Shown here: positions 7,854 through 12,757 of the stretch, piece after piece
Layout: each line of letters opens with the position of its first letter
Position numbering within the stretch: position 1 is the first letter of the stretch
Source of the DNA: Bacteroidales bacterium
GTDB lineage: Bacteria > Bacteroidota > Bacteroidia > Bacteroidales > UBA932
Assembly (NCBI GenBank): GCA_016303175.1
Contig: JAEDMF010000036.1
Coordinates: 1 to 12,757 of the forward strand
Reading direction: 5' to 3'
DNA length: 12,757 nt
Program-made: the position numbers and the translations under genes
Notes under the pieces: generated by a model
The model's input: the letters and a program-made list of their open reading frames with translations, nothing else
What the model was told of the DNA's origin: nothing
Database searches by the model: none

Positions 7854-9227
7854 TTATTCCACCTTGGGAAGTTTTGCAAGGGAAGCGGCGATATCCTCGT
7901 CGGAGGGAATATAGTCGCACATCTCACCGTTGTTGAATTTTTCATAGGCCACAAGGTCAAAGTAGCCGGTGCCTGTAAGGCCGAAGAGTATGGTCTTCTG
8001 CTCGCCGGTCTCCTTACACTTGAGAGCCTCGTCTATGGCAACCCTGATGGCGTGGCTGCTCTCGGGAGCGGGAAGTATGCCCTCCACCTTTGCAAAATAC
8101 TCGGCAGCTTCGAACACTGAAGTCTGCTCCACGCTGCGGGCCTCTATCAAACCCTGGTCGTACAGTTCGGAGACTACGGGGCTCATACCGTGGTAACGCA
8201 GACCACCGGCGTGGTTGGCTGAAGGGATGAAACCGCTGCCGAGGGTGTACATCTTGGCCAGAGGGCAGACCTTGCCCGTATCGGCGAAGTCATAGGCATA
8301 TTTGCCGCGGGTAAGACTGGGACAGGAAGCGGGCTCAACCGCAATGAAGCGGTACTTCGCCTCGCCGCGCAGTTGGGCGCCCATAAAGGGGGAGATAAGG
8401 CCTCCGAGGTTGGAGCCGCCGCCAGCGCATCCTATGATGATGTCCGGTTTGATGCCGTACTTGTCCATTGCCGTCTTTGTTTCGAGACCGATGATGCTCT
8501 GATGCAGGAGCACCTGGTTGAGAACGCTGCCCAACACATAACGATAGCCCTCATGGGTCACTGCATCCTCCACCGCCTCGGAAATTGCACAGCCGAGCGA
8601 ACCTGTGGTGCCCGGGAATTCCTCCAGAATCTTGCGCCCGACATTGGTAGTGTTCGAAGGTGAAGGGGTCACCTGAGCGCCGTATGTACGCATAACCTCG
8701 CGGCGGAAGGGCTTCTGCTCATAGCTGACTTTCACCATATACACGTGAAGCGGCAAATCCAGATATGCGCAGGCCATAGAGAGAGCCGTTCCCCATTGAC
8801 CTGCCCCCGTTTCGGTGGTAAGCCCCTTCAGGCCCTGCTCCTTGGCATAGTATGCCTGGGCTATGGCTGAATTGAGTTTGTGGCTGCCGCTGGTATTGTT
8901 GCCCTCGAATTTATAATAAATGTGAGCAGGAGTGCCGAGTTTCCGCTCCAGTTCGTAGGCGCGCACGAGCGGAGAGGGGCGGTACATCTTGTAGAAGTTG
9001 CGAATCTTCTCGGGAATGGGGATGTAGGGTGTCGTCTCATCAAGTTCCTGTTTTACAAGTTCCTTGCAGAATACGTGCTCGAGTTCTTCCGCAGTCATAG
9101 GCTGGAGGGTTCCGGGATTCAGAAGCGGCGCAGGCTTCTTCTTCATATCCGCGCGGACATTATAATAATGGGTGGGCATTTCCTCTTCCTTGAGGTAAAT
9201 CTTGTAGGGGATGGTCTTGTTTTCCAT
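7854..9227 (-). CDS. trpB: Tryptophan synthase beta chain, TrpB2-type (PLP-dependent)
   Basis: This 457-residue fold-type II PLP enzyme condenses indole with L-serine to tryptophan. It is the longer TrpB2 form: an N-terminal extension through PLLNPGTLQPMTAEELEHVF, then RPSPLVRAYELERKLG. The PLP lysine is K117 in GSHKLNSA, the catalytic glutamate is E139 in TETGAGQWG, and the phosphate loop is GCAGGGSNLGG (266-276). TrpB2 enzymes usually work without tight TrpA coupling and are often second copies; no trpA or other trp gene is in this window. The Trp attenuator directly upstream is independent evidence that the role is tryptophan synthesis or indole salvage rather than another PLP reaction. 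The start at 9227 is preceded by an A-rich leader typical of Bacteroidota, without a Shine-Dalgarno sequence. It is the first structural gene of a four-gene minus-strand run. Confidence 0.95.
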   Translation of the reverse strand: MENKTIPYKIYLKEEEMPTHYYNVRADMKKKPAPLLNPGTLQPMTAEELEHVFCKELVKQELDETTPYIPIPEKIRNFYKMYRPSPLVRAYELERKLGTPAHIYYKFEGNNTSGSHKLNSAIAQAYYAKEQGLKGLTTETGAGQWGTALSMACAYLDLPLHVYMVKVSYEQKPFRREVMRTYGAQVTPSPSNTTNVGRKILEEFPGTTGSLGCAISEAVEDAVTHEGYRYVLGSVLNQVLLHQSIIGLETKTAMDKYGIKPDIIIGCAGGGSNLGGLISPFMGAQLRGEAKYRFIAVEPASCPSLTRGKYAYDFADTGKVCPLAKMYTLGSGFIPSANHAGGLRYHGMSPVVSELYDQGLIEARSVEQTSVFEAAEYFAKVEGILPAPESSHAIRVAIDEALKCKETGEQKTILFGLTGTGYFDLVAYEKFNNGEMCDYIPSDEDIAASLAKLPKVE

Positions 9228-9270
9228 TTTTTATGATTTTTTTATGATTATTTTTTTCATATTCCTAAAC

Positions 9271-9305
9271 AAAAAAAGCGCTGCTGGGAAGGAGATCCCG
9301 CAGCG
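9271..9305 (-). terminator. trp attenuator: Rho-independent terminator in the trpB2 leader
   Basis: Read on the minus strand, CGCTGCGGGA (9305-9296), a 6-nt loop and TCCCAGCAGCG (9289-9279) form a 10-bp GC-rich stem with one bulged base. A run of seven T follows (9277-9271). It sits between the Trp-rich leader ORF and trpB2, 44 nt before the trpB2 ATG, and so must be conditional. By eye, leader segment CTGTCC (9373-9368) can pair with GGAGAG (9359-9354) with one mismatch. GGGGAGA (9361-9355) can alternatively pair with TCTCCTT (9295-9289), which covers the terminator loop. These are candidate 1:2 and 2:3 pairings, but I could not fold the RNA. Confidence 0.85.
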
Positions 9306-9328
9306 GCAAACACTAACACAAAATTGCA

Positions 9329-9409
9329 TCATTTCATAATATACCGTGTGAGGCTCTCCCCGTTGAAGGACAGTCGCCACCACCAAATATTAGAAATGCA
9401 TGAACACAT
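9329..9409 (-). CDS. trpL: trp operon leader peptide (26 aa, Trp-Trp-Trp)
   Basis: A 26-codon ORF, too short for usual gene callers, starts at ATG 9409 and stops at TGA 9329-9331. It begins MCSCISNIWWWRLSF. Codons 9-11 are UGG UGG UGG (9377-9385), a run extremely unlikely by chance just upstream of a tryptophan biosynthetic gene. The ATG lies about 16 nt after the predicted transcription start of the upstream promoter, and a terminator hairpin follows 24 nt after the stop codon. This is the expected anatomy of a ribosome-mediated attenuator: a ribosome stalled at the Trp codons when charged Trp-tRNA is scarce would favour read-through into trpB2. The product itself should have no function beyond cis regulation. 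Confidence 0.88.
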   Translation of the reverse strand: MCSCISNIWWWRLSFNGESLTRYIMK

Positions 9410-9431
9410 AGGTCACTGACAATTTGTGCCT

Positions 9432-9463
9432 CAAAGTTATGATAAAGAATTTACAATGTCAAA
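9432..9463 (-). promoter_or_regulatory. Bacteroidota-type sigma promoter for the trpL-trpB2 operon
   Basis: On the minus strand, TTTG (9463-9460), a 20-bp spacer and TAACTTTG (9439-9432) match the Bacteroides housekeeping consensus TTTG-N19-21-TAnnTTTG exactly. Transcription should start near 9425, about 16 nt before the leader-peptide ATG and about 200 nt before trpB2. The region upstream is rich in A/T tracts (9461-9488). Confidence 0.75.
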
Positions 9464-9524
9464 TTTTTTCGATTTTTTTGGTTTTTTATCGCAGACCGGA
9501 GTGGCAGAATGAAACGTAATGATT

Positions 9525-9727
9525 AAGCTGCCCACAAAATCATCGTGCCGGGGAACCACGATGAACTCCTATATAATAATAGGAAACCCGATTGCTTCAA
9601 AAACAATGAGCATTACCTCTACAACAGCGGAGCAGTGATAGAAGGCCTGATTATTCAAGCACTGGCCATCCATCAGTACAATTTCATCAACCGCCCTGTT
9701 CTGCTGAGCTTCAACTTGCCATTATAG
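9525..9727 (+). pseudogene. Remnant of a small calcineurin-like metallophosphoesterase
   Basis: The plus strand encodes HKIIVPGNHDELLYNN from 9533, then EHYLYNSGAVIEGLII. This matches the internal GNHD metal-binding motif of small calcineurin-like phosphohydrolases (family pattern HKI-V-x-GNHD, later LxxSG-x-x-IxGL). There is no start or N-terminal D-x-H / GD motif: an in-frame TAA lies at 9524-9526. A single missing base near 9531 would restore LPHKIIVPGNHD, so an upstream frameshift is likely. The similarity fades after about 9660, no C-terminal GHTH motif is present, and the frame stops at 9727. It is not a copy of the phosphoesterase at 6712-7848, whose sequence around GNHD differs. I read it as a decayed fragment of another gene; a functional 60-residue protein seems unlikely. 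Confidence 0.6.
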
Positions 9728-9747
9728 GCTAGATTATTCAAACACAA

Positions 9748-9797
9748 GCGGTCCAGCACAATGCTGCCTGAGTATAATCCTGCATGTTGTGGACCGC
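9748..9797. repeat. Imperfect inverted repeat downstream of the Ntn-hydrolase gene
   Basis: GCGGTCCA (9748-9755) is repeated in inverted form as TGGACCGC (9790-9797), and the inner flanks are partly complementary (GCACAATGC against GCATGTTG), giving a long imperfect stem. On the minus strand it follows the hydrolase stop by 36 nt and is succeeded by TTGTGTTTG, so it may be a weak terminator for that gene. The tail is poor in uniform T, and a small mobile-element remnant is an alternative. Confidence 0.45.
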
Positions 9798-9833
9798 ATC
9801 GTTTCGTTAATCACAAGTAAACTTTTGGAATTC

Positions 9834-11060
9834 TTACTCCACTTTAAAGTCGTACTGCTTGCCGTATTCTCGAAGTATAGCTAGGCGAACGCTCTTTTCT
9901 GTCAGATTATATACTGCAGACCATTGGGTCATAGAAGTCAATTCCTCGCCAGGAGTCTGGGCTACGGATTGAAGCAGATTCATCGCCTCACTGTCGCTCA
10001 GTCTATAATTCTGGACTTTCAAAGTGCTGCGCATGGTATCGTAGCGTTTTCTTCCGTGAGTAGAACCCCATCCGTCCAGACGACCCCACATAGAAGGGGA
10101 GACGTAGAAGTTGGTCACGCAACGCAGGGTGTCATTACCTGTATGTACCTCCATACTGTCAGGGGTCAAGGTATTGCCTCCATAGCAATATTCTACGATG
10201 GCGTAGTCCCCAGTGGCATCAGCCATGAAGAAGTGATAGTTAGAGTAGCCTTGTTCAGTCGCCCCTTCCGGAGCGGTCTTTCCGTCGGTACTCATATCCA
10301 TATTATAGCCTTTCAGCAGCTTTATGGCTTCTTTAACCGTGGAGGCCTTGTCGAGCAGCATCCTGATGGCGACTGTGGTGGCAATTTTTCCTTGGCCTTC
10401 CTTACTCTGAACCGTAGGTTTCTCCCTCAAAGCCAGCACTCCTATGGCGAAACCGTCTTCGTTGATACCGTCCAAGGCCGCGTAAGGCAAACCCATCAGC
10501 AGTGAAAGGTCGGTATTCTTGTCATAAAGGAAGCCTTTGCCATATCCCAAATTGATTCCGTCAACCATAGATATGGATTTCTTCCCGTCTTTTGGAGACG
10601 TGCGCACCAGAATTGCAGAGGTCGGAAGCAGGGTTTCTCCGTCCGAAGCGAAGTGCCTGAAGTCGTAATTGCGCCCCATCAGCCGATTCTTGCCGACCTT
10701 CTCATCCACCGCGAATGCACTGCATCCTGCGCCATACTTGATTTCAGGAGCTTTTGAGCCAAGGTCATCATACAGCAGATACGCGATATATTGGAACAGT
10801 GCTTGTGTTCCGCCTATATTTGATGCCAATACCTGATCCAATTTGTAATCTACATCGTAATTGATCTCGAACAGGCGTCCTGTGCCATCCAGATCCTTGA
10901 GAGAGTGTATCATCGCGACTTTGTTTTTGTCGGTGATGTGTTTAGCATTGTAATAAGGGACAGGGCCTTTCTTTGACTCTTTTTTACAGGAAACAGGGAG
11001 GAGGATCAACATCGCCAATCCAATTGCGGACCAAACGATTAGGGCATTTTTACGTTTCAT
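9834..11060 (-). CDS. Lipoprotein Ntn-hydrolase, choloylglycine hydrolase / linear amide C-N hydrolase-like
   Basis: The 408-residue protein starts with a lipoprotein signal: KRK, a hydrophobic stretch and the lipobox LPVSC with lipidated C25, followed by KKESKK. The main domain resembles Cys-nucleophile Ntn amidases: AGCSAFAVDE with candidate nucleophile C113, GRNYDFR (R130, D133) shortly after, then MGLPYAALDGINEDGFAIGVLAL (about 190-212), the typical GMNE-like motif, and further on YHFFMADATGDYAIVEY. Homologues cleave linear amides such as acyl-amino acids, bile salt conjugates or ceramides. Here about 88 residues lie between the lipid anchor and C113; in related enzymes such a segment is removed autocatalytically. 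The substrate cannot be told from sequence, and calling it a bile salt hydrolase would be over-reading. The gene is monocistronic and visibly more A/T-rich than its neighbours. Confidence 0.85.
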   Translation of the reverse strand: MKRKNALIVWSAIGLAMLILLPVSCKKESKKGPVPYYNAKHITDKNKVAMIHSLKDLDGTGRLFEINYDVDYKLDQVLASNIGGTQALFQYIAYLLYDDLGSKAPEIKYGAGCSAFAVDEKVGKNRLMGRNYDFRHFASDGETLLPTSAILVRTSPKDGKKSISMVDGINLGYGKGFLYDKNTDLSLLMGLPYAALDGINEDGFAIGVLALREKPTVQSKEGQGKIATTVAIRMLLDKASTVKEAIKLLKGYNMDMSTDGKTAPEGATEQGYSNYHFFMADATGDYAIVEYCYGGNTLTPDSMEVHTGNDTLRCVTNFYVSPSMWGRLDGWGSTHGRKRYDTMRSTLKVQNYRLSDSEAMNLLQSVAQTPGEELTSMTQWSAVYNLTEKSVRLAILREYGKQYDFKVE

Positions 11061-11083
11061 AACTATGCGGTTTTATCTCTTCG

Positions 11084-11091
11084 CAAAAATA
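11084..11091 (-). promoter_or_regulatory. Putative -7 box of the Ntn-hydrolase gene
   Basis: On the minus strand TATTTTTG matches the Bacteroidota -7 consensus TAnnTTTG. It lies 23 bp upstream of the ATG at 11060, implying a short leader of about 17 nt. No TTTG is found at the usual 19-21-bp distance for a -33 box, so the promoter is tentative. Confidence 0.4.
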
Positions 11092-11203
11092 AATATTTTT
11101 TTGCCAAATGTTATGTTCCCCGAAAACTTTTAACCTGGTCGTGATATTCTGTCACATTGTTTGTGCCGTATTGTCAGAGCGTTTGCCACATTGTCCGCCT
11201 TTG

Positions 11204-11215
11204 CGGACCGGTCCG
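11204..11215. repeat. Perfect 12-bp palindrome overlapping a short hairpin
   Basis: CGGACCGGTCCG is self-complementary. Its left half is also the right arm of the hairpin GTCCGC-CTTT-GCGGAC (11193-11208), so two mutually exclusive structures can form. It stands out in an otherwise A/T-rich intergenic region and could be an operator or an RNA switch element upstream of hsp20. No function is known to me. Confidence 0.55.
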
Positions 11216-11372
11216 GGACTAATTTATGAAAATGGGGCGGAAATCCGGCTTATATGCATTTGGCATCTGATTTGATTATGACTTCAATGTTCCCGCGAAA
11301 GCGAGAGCGACCATCCGACAATGAATGATCGTTCGAACAACGGGGCAGGTAGATATGTTTAACACTTAATAT

Positions 11373-11377
11373 AGGAG
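11373..11377 (+). promoter_or_regulatory. Shine-Dalgarno-like ribosome binding site of hsp20
   Basis: AGGAG lies 9 nt before the ATG at 11387 and supports that start. It is unusual in this window, where the other genes have A/T-rich leaders without such a motif, and suggests strong translation of the heat-shock protein. Confidence 0.6.
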
Positions 11378-11386
11378 ACTAATATT

Positions 11387-11818
11387 ATGACACCTATTAG
11401 ACGTTACGAACAAAGTTGGCTGCCCGAAATCTTCAACGATTTCTTCGCCAACGATTGGATGACCCGCACAAATGCAACCGCTCCGGCCATCAATGTAATT
11501 GAGGACGAAAAAGACTACAAGGTAGAGGTCGCCGCGCCCGGAATGAACAAGGAAGACTTCAAAATCAATGTAACGGATGACAACTATCTGGTACTGACGA
11601 TGGAGAAGAAAAACGAATCCAAGGATGAGGACAAGAAGAGGAAATACCTCCGCAGGGAGTTCTCATACCACAAATTCGAACAGAGCCTTGCCCTTCCCGA
11701 GGATGTGAACAAAGATGACATCAACGCCACGGTACACGACGGTATCCTTACCATCGAAATACCTAAGGTCCAAATTACCGAGAAACGGCCTGCTGTGAAA
11801 CAGATTGAAATCAAATAA
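11387..11818 (+). CDS. Hsp20 / alpha-crystallin family small heat-shock protein
   Basis: This 143-residue cytoplasmic ATP-independent holdase would bind unfolding proteins and keep them refoldable. The N-terminal arm (residues 1-32, rich in Trp and Phe: WLPEIFNDFFANDW) is followed by an alpha-crystallin domain at about 33-130: INVIEDEKDYKVEVAAPGMN, then YLRREFSYHKFEQSLALP and the hallmark DGILTIEIPK (118-127). A C-terminal I-x-I motif (IEI, 140-142) for oligomer assembly is present. The length is normal for bacterial class A sHSPs. The start is supported by an AGGAG 9 nt upstream. It is a single-gene unit ended by a strong hairpin terminator. Regulation is likely through the 326-bp upstream region, which has several palindromes; no HrcA-type CIRCE element was seen. 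Confidence 0.96.
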   Translation: MTPIRRYEQSWLPEIFNDFFANDWMTRTNATAPAINVIEDEKDYKVEVAAPGMNKEDFKINVTDDNYLVLTMEKKNESKDEDKKRKYLRREFSYHKFEQSLALPEDVNKDDINATVHDGILTIEIPKVQITEKRPAVKQIEIK

Positions 11819-11836
11819 TCTGGCCCGGTGAATTTG

Positions 11837-11867
11837 CCCGCCTGCCCTTTTCGGCAGGCGGGTTTTT
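11837..11867 (+). terminator. Rho-independent terminator of hsp20
   Basis: CCCGCCTGCC (11837-11846), a 6-nt loop CTTTTC and GGCAGGCGGG (11853-11862) form a perfect 10-bp stem, followed by TTTTTGTGTTTT. It lies 18 bp after the hsp20 stop. On the opposite strand the tail is not T-rich, so it probably serves hsp20 only, although it sits just past the convergent zip gene end. Confidence 0.93.
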
Positions 11868-11877
11868 GTGTTTTCAC

Positions 11878-12663
11878 TCAGCCGAGCAGAACGTCGAGTG
11901 CCATCATCAGGGAGAATCCTACCGCGAACATAATGGTACCAACGTTGGAATGCCCTCCCGCAGCCATCTCGGGAATGAGTTCCTCCACCACCACATAAAT
12001 CATCGCGCCTGCAGCGAAACTCAAAAGAAAAGGCATATAAGGAGTTACGAAGCCCACCAGAAGAATCGTTATCAAAGCAGCCGCAGGCTCTACCACCCCG
12101 GAAAGAACGCCATACAGGAAAGCGCGCGGCTTCGACATTCCCTCTGAGCGCAAGGGTAAGGAAATGATGGCCCCTTCCGGAAAATTCTGGACAGCAATGC
12201 CGATTACAAGGGCGAGAGCTCCGCTGAAAGTCATAATCTGGCTTCCGCTCATCCATCCTGCATAAGTTACTCCGACCGCCATACCCTCAGGAATATTGTG
12301 GAGGGTAACGGCAAGAACCAACTTTGTTGTCCTCTTCAACTTGCTTTTGGGCCCCTCATCCTCCTGCCCGTGATTGTGCAGATGCGGAATGACGTGGTCG
12401 AGAAGCAGGAGGAAGAGGATTCCCGCCCAAAACCCTGCCACAACCATAGCCATAGAAAGGACGGCATTGGAGGAATGCATTTCCATAGCCGGAATCAGCA
12501 GACTCCACACGGAAGCAGCCACCATTACGCCCGCTGCAAAGCCCAAGAGTCCCCTCTCGACGGAAAGCCCAAGATTCTTCTTCAGAAAGAACACGCAAGT
12601 CGCTCCAAGGGAAGTCCCCGCAAGAGGTATCAGCAAAAGCAGAAGGGATGTATCAAAACTCAT
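11878..12663 (-). CDS. ZIP-family metal transporter (GufA/ZupT-like)
   Basis: This 261-residue inner-membrane protein has about eight hydrophobic helices and should import divalent metals, zinc most typically, into the cytoplasm. The binuclear metal site motifs of ZIPs are visible: LHNIPEG (H122, N123, E126) in helix 4 and QNFPEG (N160, E163) in helix 5, with further acidic positions at VVEP (E192) and VEELIPE (E227, E228, E232). A His-rich loop between helices 3 and 4, DHVIPHLHNHGQED (89-102), probably captures or senses metal. The GufA-type order HNxPEG/QNxPEG separates it from eukaryotic ZIPs. The ATG at 12663 follows a -7-like box. The 3' end converges on hsp20. No operon partner is visible, though the zinc-chaperone-like CobW gene lies 5 kb away. 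Confidence 0.95.
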   Translation of the reverse strand: MSFDTSLLLLLIPLAGTSLGATCVFFLKKNLGLSVERGLLGFAAGVMVAASVWSLLIPAMEMHSSNAVLSMAMVVAGFWAGILFLLLLDHVIPHLHNHGQEDEGPKSKLKRTTKLVLAVTLHNIPEGMAVGVTYAGWMSGSQIMTFSGALALVIGIAVQNFPEGAIISLPLRSEGMSKPRAFLYGVLSGVVEPAAALITILLVGFVTPYMPFLLSFAAGAMIYVVVEELIPEMAAGGHSNVGTIMFAVGFSLMMALDVLLG

Positions 12664-12683
12664 GGAATTACGGATTTACCGTG

Positions 12684-12691
12684 CAAATTTA
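12684..12691 (-). promoter_or_regulatory. Putative -7 box of the ZIP transporter gene
   Basis: On the minus strand TAAATTTG matches TAnnTTTG and lies 20 bp upstream of the ATG at 12663. No good -33 TTTG is seen at the right distance. The box sits between the inverted repeat arms TTTACCG (12675-12681) and CGGTAAA (12714-12720), which might be an operator. Confidence 0.4.
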
Positions 12692-12730
12692 TCCAACATT
12701 TTTCACAATAGTTCGGTAAAATTATAAAAG

Positions 12731-12757
12731 TTACACCGCGGCGCGAACGCCGTAGAA
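12731..12757 (-). CDS. Possible 3' end of an upstream minus-strand gene
   Basis: Reading in from the window edge on the minus strand, eight codons FYGVRAAV are followed by TAA at 12733-12731. The GC-rich codon use up to the stop and the abrupt shift to A/T-rich sequence after it suggest a real gene end about 68 bp upstream of the zip gene. It is far too short to identify. The same bases include CGGCG-CGAA-CGCCG (12739-12752), a small hairpin that may be coincidental. Confidence 0.3.
   Translation of the reverse strand, partial: FYGVRAAV

Larger units (their letters stand above)
11061..11386. other. Divergent intergenic region between Ntn-hydrolase and hsp20
   Basis: No gene is supported in these 326 bases. 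It contains the -7 box of the hydrolase (11084-11091) and a direct repeat CACATTGT at 11153-11160 and 11187-11194, with a further ATTGT between them. GTCCGC-CTTT-GCGGAC (11193-11208) forms a perfect 6-bp hairpin that overlaps the 12-bp palindrome CGGACCGGTCCG (11204-11215). Nearer hsp20 are the palindrome GTTCGAAC (11331-11338) and TATGTTTA (11354-11361), one base off the -7 consensus. Confidence 0.6.

Noticed and set aside
7849..7920. Earlier in-frame start for the phosphoesterase
   Set aside because: It would overlap the well-defined end of trpB2 and add a basic, non-conserved stretch; the ATG at 7848 sits 5 nt after the trpB2 stop.
9231..9260. Nine-codon ORF (MKKIIIKKS) between the trp terminator and trpB2
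   Set aside because: It is just the A-rich leader; it lacks Trp codons and any sign of regulation, so I do not call it a second leader peptide.
9834..11060. Calling the lipoprotein a bile salt hydrolase
   Set aside because: The nucleophile Cys lies behind a long leader segment, unlike classical bile salt hydrolases where it directly follows the start or signal; only the superfamily can be supported.

Overview
The window looks like chromosomal DNA from a Bacteroidota organism, probably Bacteroidales, with moderately high GC. Four things suggest this: the V-type ATPase gene order B-D-I-K typical of Bacteroides relatives; A/T-rich translation leaders mostly without Shine-Dalgarno sequences; -7 boxes of the form TAnnTTTG; and a lipoprotein and a calcineurin-like phosphoesterase of types common in that phylum. 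I could not run a database search, so family names rest on motifs recognised by eye.

Layout. (1) Positions 1-4635, plus strand: the 3' part of a V-type ATPase operon (end of subunit B, then D, I and K), followed 6 nt later by an old-yellow-enzyme-type oxidoreductase with a C-terminal cysteine cluster. Subunit K has every position of the Na+ site known from Enterococcus hirae NtpK, at the same spacing, so the rotary ATPase may couple to sodium. (2) Positions 9463 down to 4619, minus strand: one transcription unit. It begins with a Bacteroidota-type promoter, a 26-codon leader ORF containing three consecutive Trp codons and a Rho-independent terminator, which together form a textbook trp attenuator. 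It continues with a TrpB2-type tryptophan synthase beta chain, a calcineurin-like phosphoesterase, a COG0523/CobW GTPase with a long His/Asp/Glu-rich metal-binding insert, and a NagD-like HAD phosphatase. The HAD gene is broken by a small out-of-frame deletion that removed its Mg-binding motif IV.

(3) Positions 9470-11386: a more A/T-rich accessory stretch. It holds a decayed fragment of a second, unrelated metallophosphoesterase, a roughly 50-nt imperfect inverted repeat, and a lipoprotein Ntn-hydrolase of the choloylglycine hydrolase / linear amide C-N hydrolase kind on the minus strand. A 326-bp intergenic region follows, with palindromes and short direct repeats. (4) Positions 11387-12757: an Hsp20 small heat-shock gene on the plus strand with a strong terminator, convergent with a ZIP-family (GufA/ZupT-like) metal transporter on the minus strand. 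The last bases may hold the end of another minus-strand gene.

The best-supported notable element is the trp leader. It predicts that the TrpB2 operon, including the phosphoesterase and the metal-chaperone-like GTPase, is controlled by Trp-tRNA charging. I saw no CRISPR array, tRNA, rRNA, transposase or phage gene.
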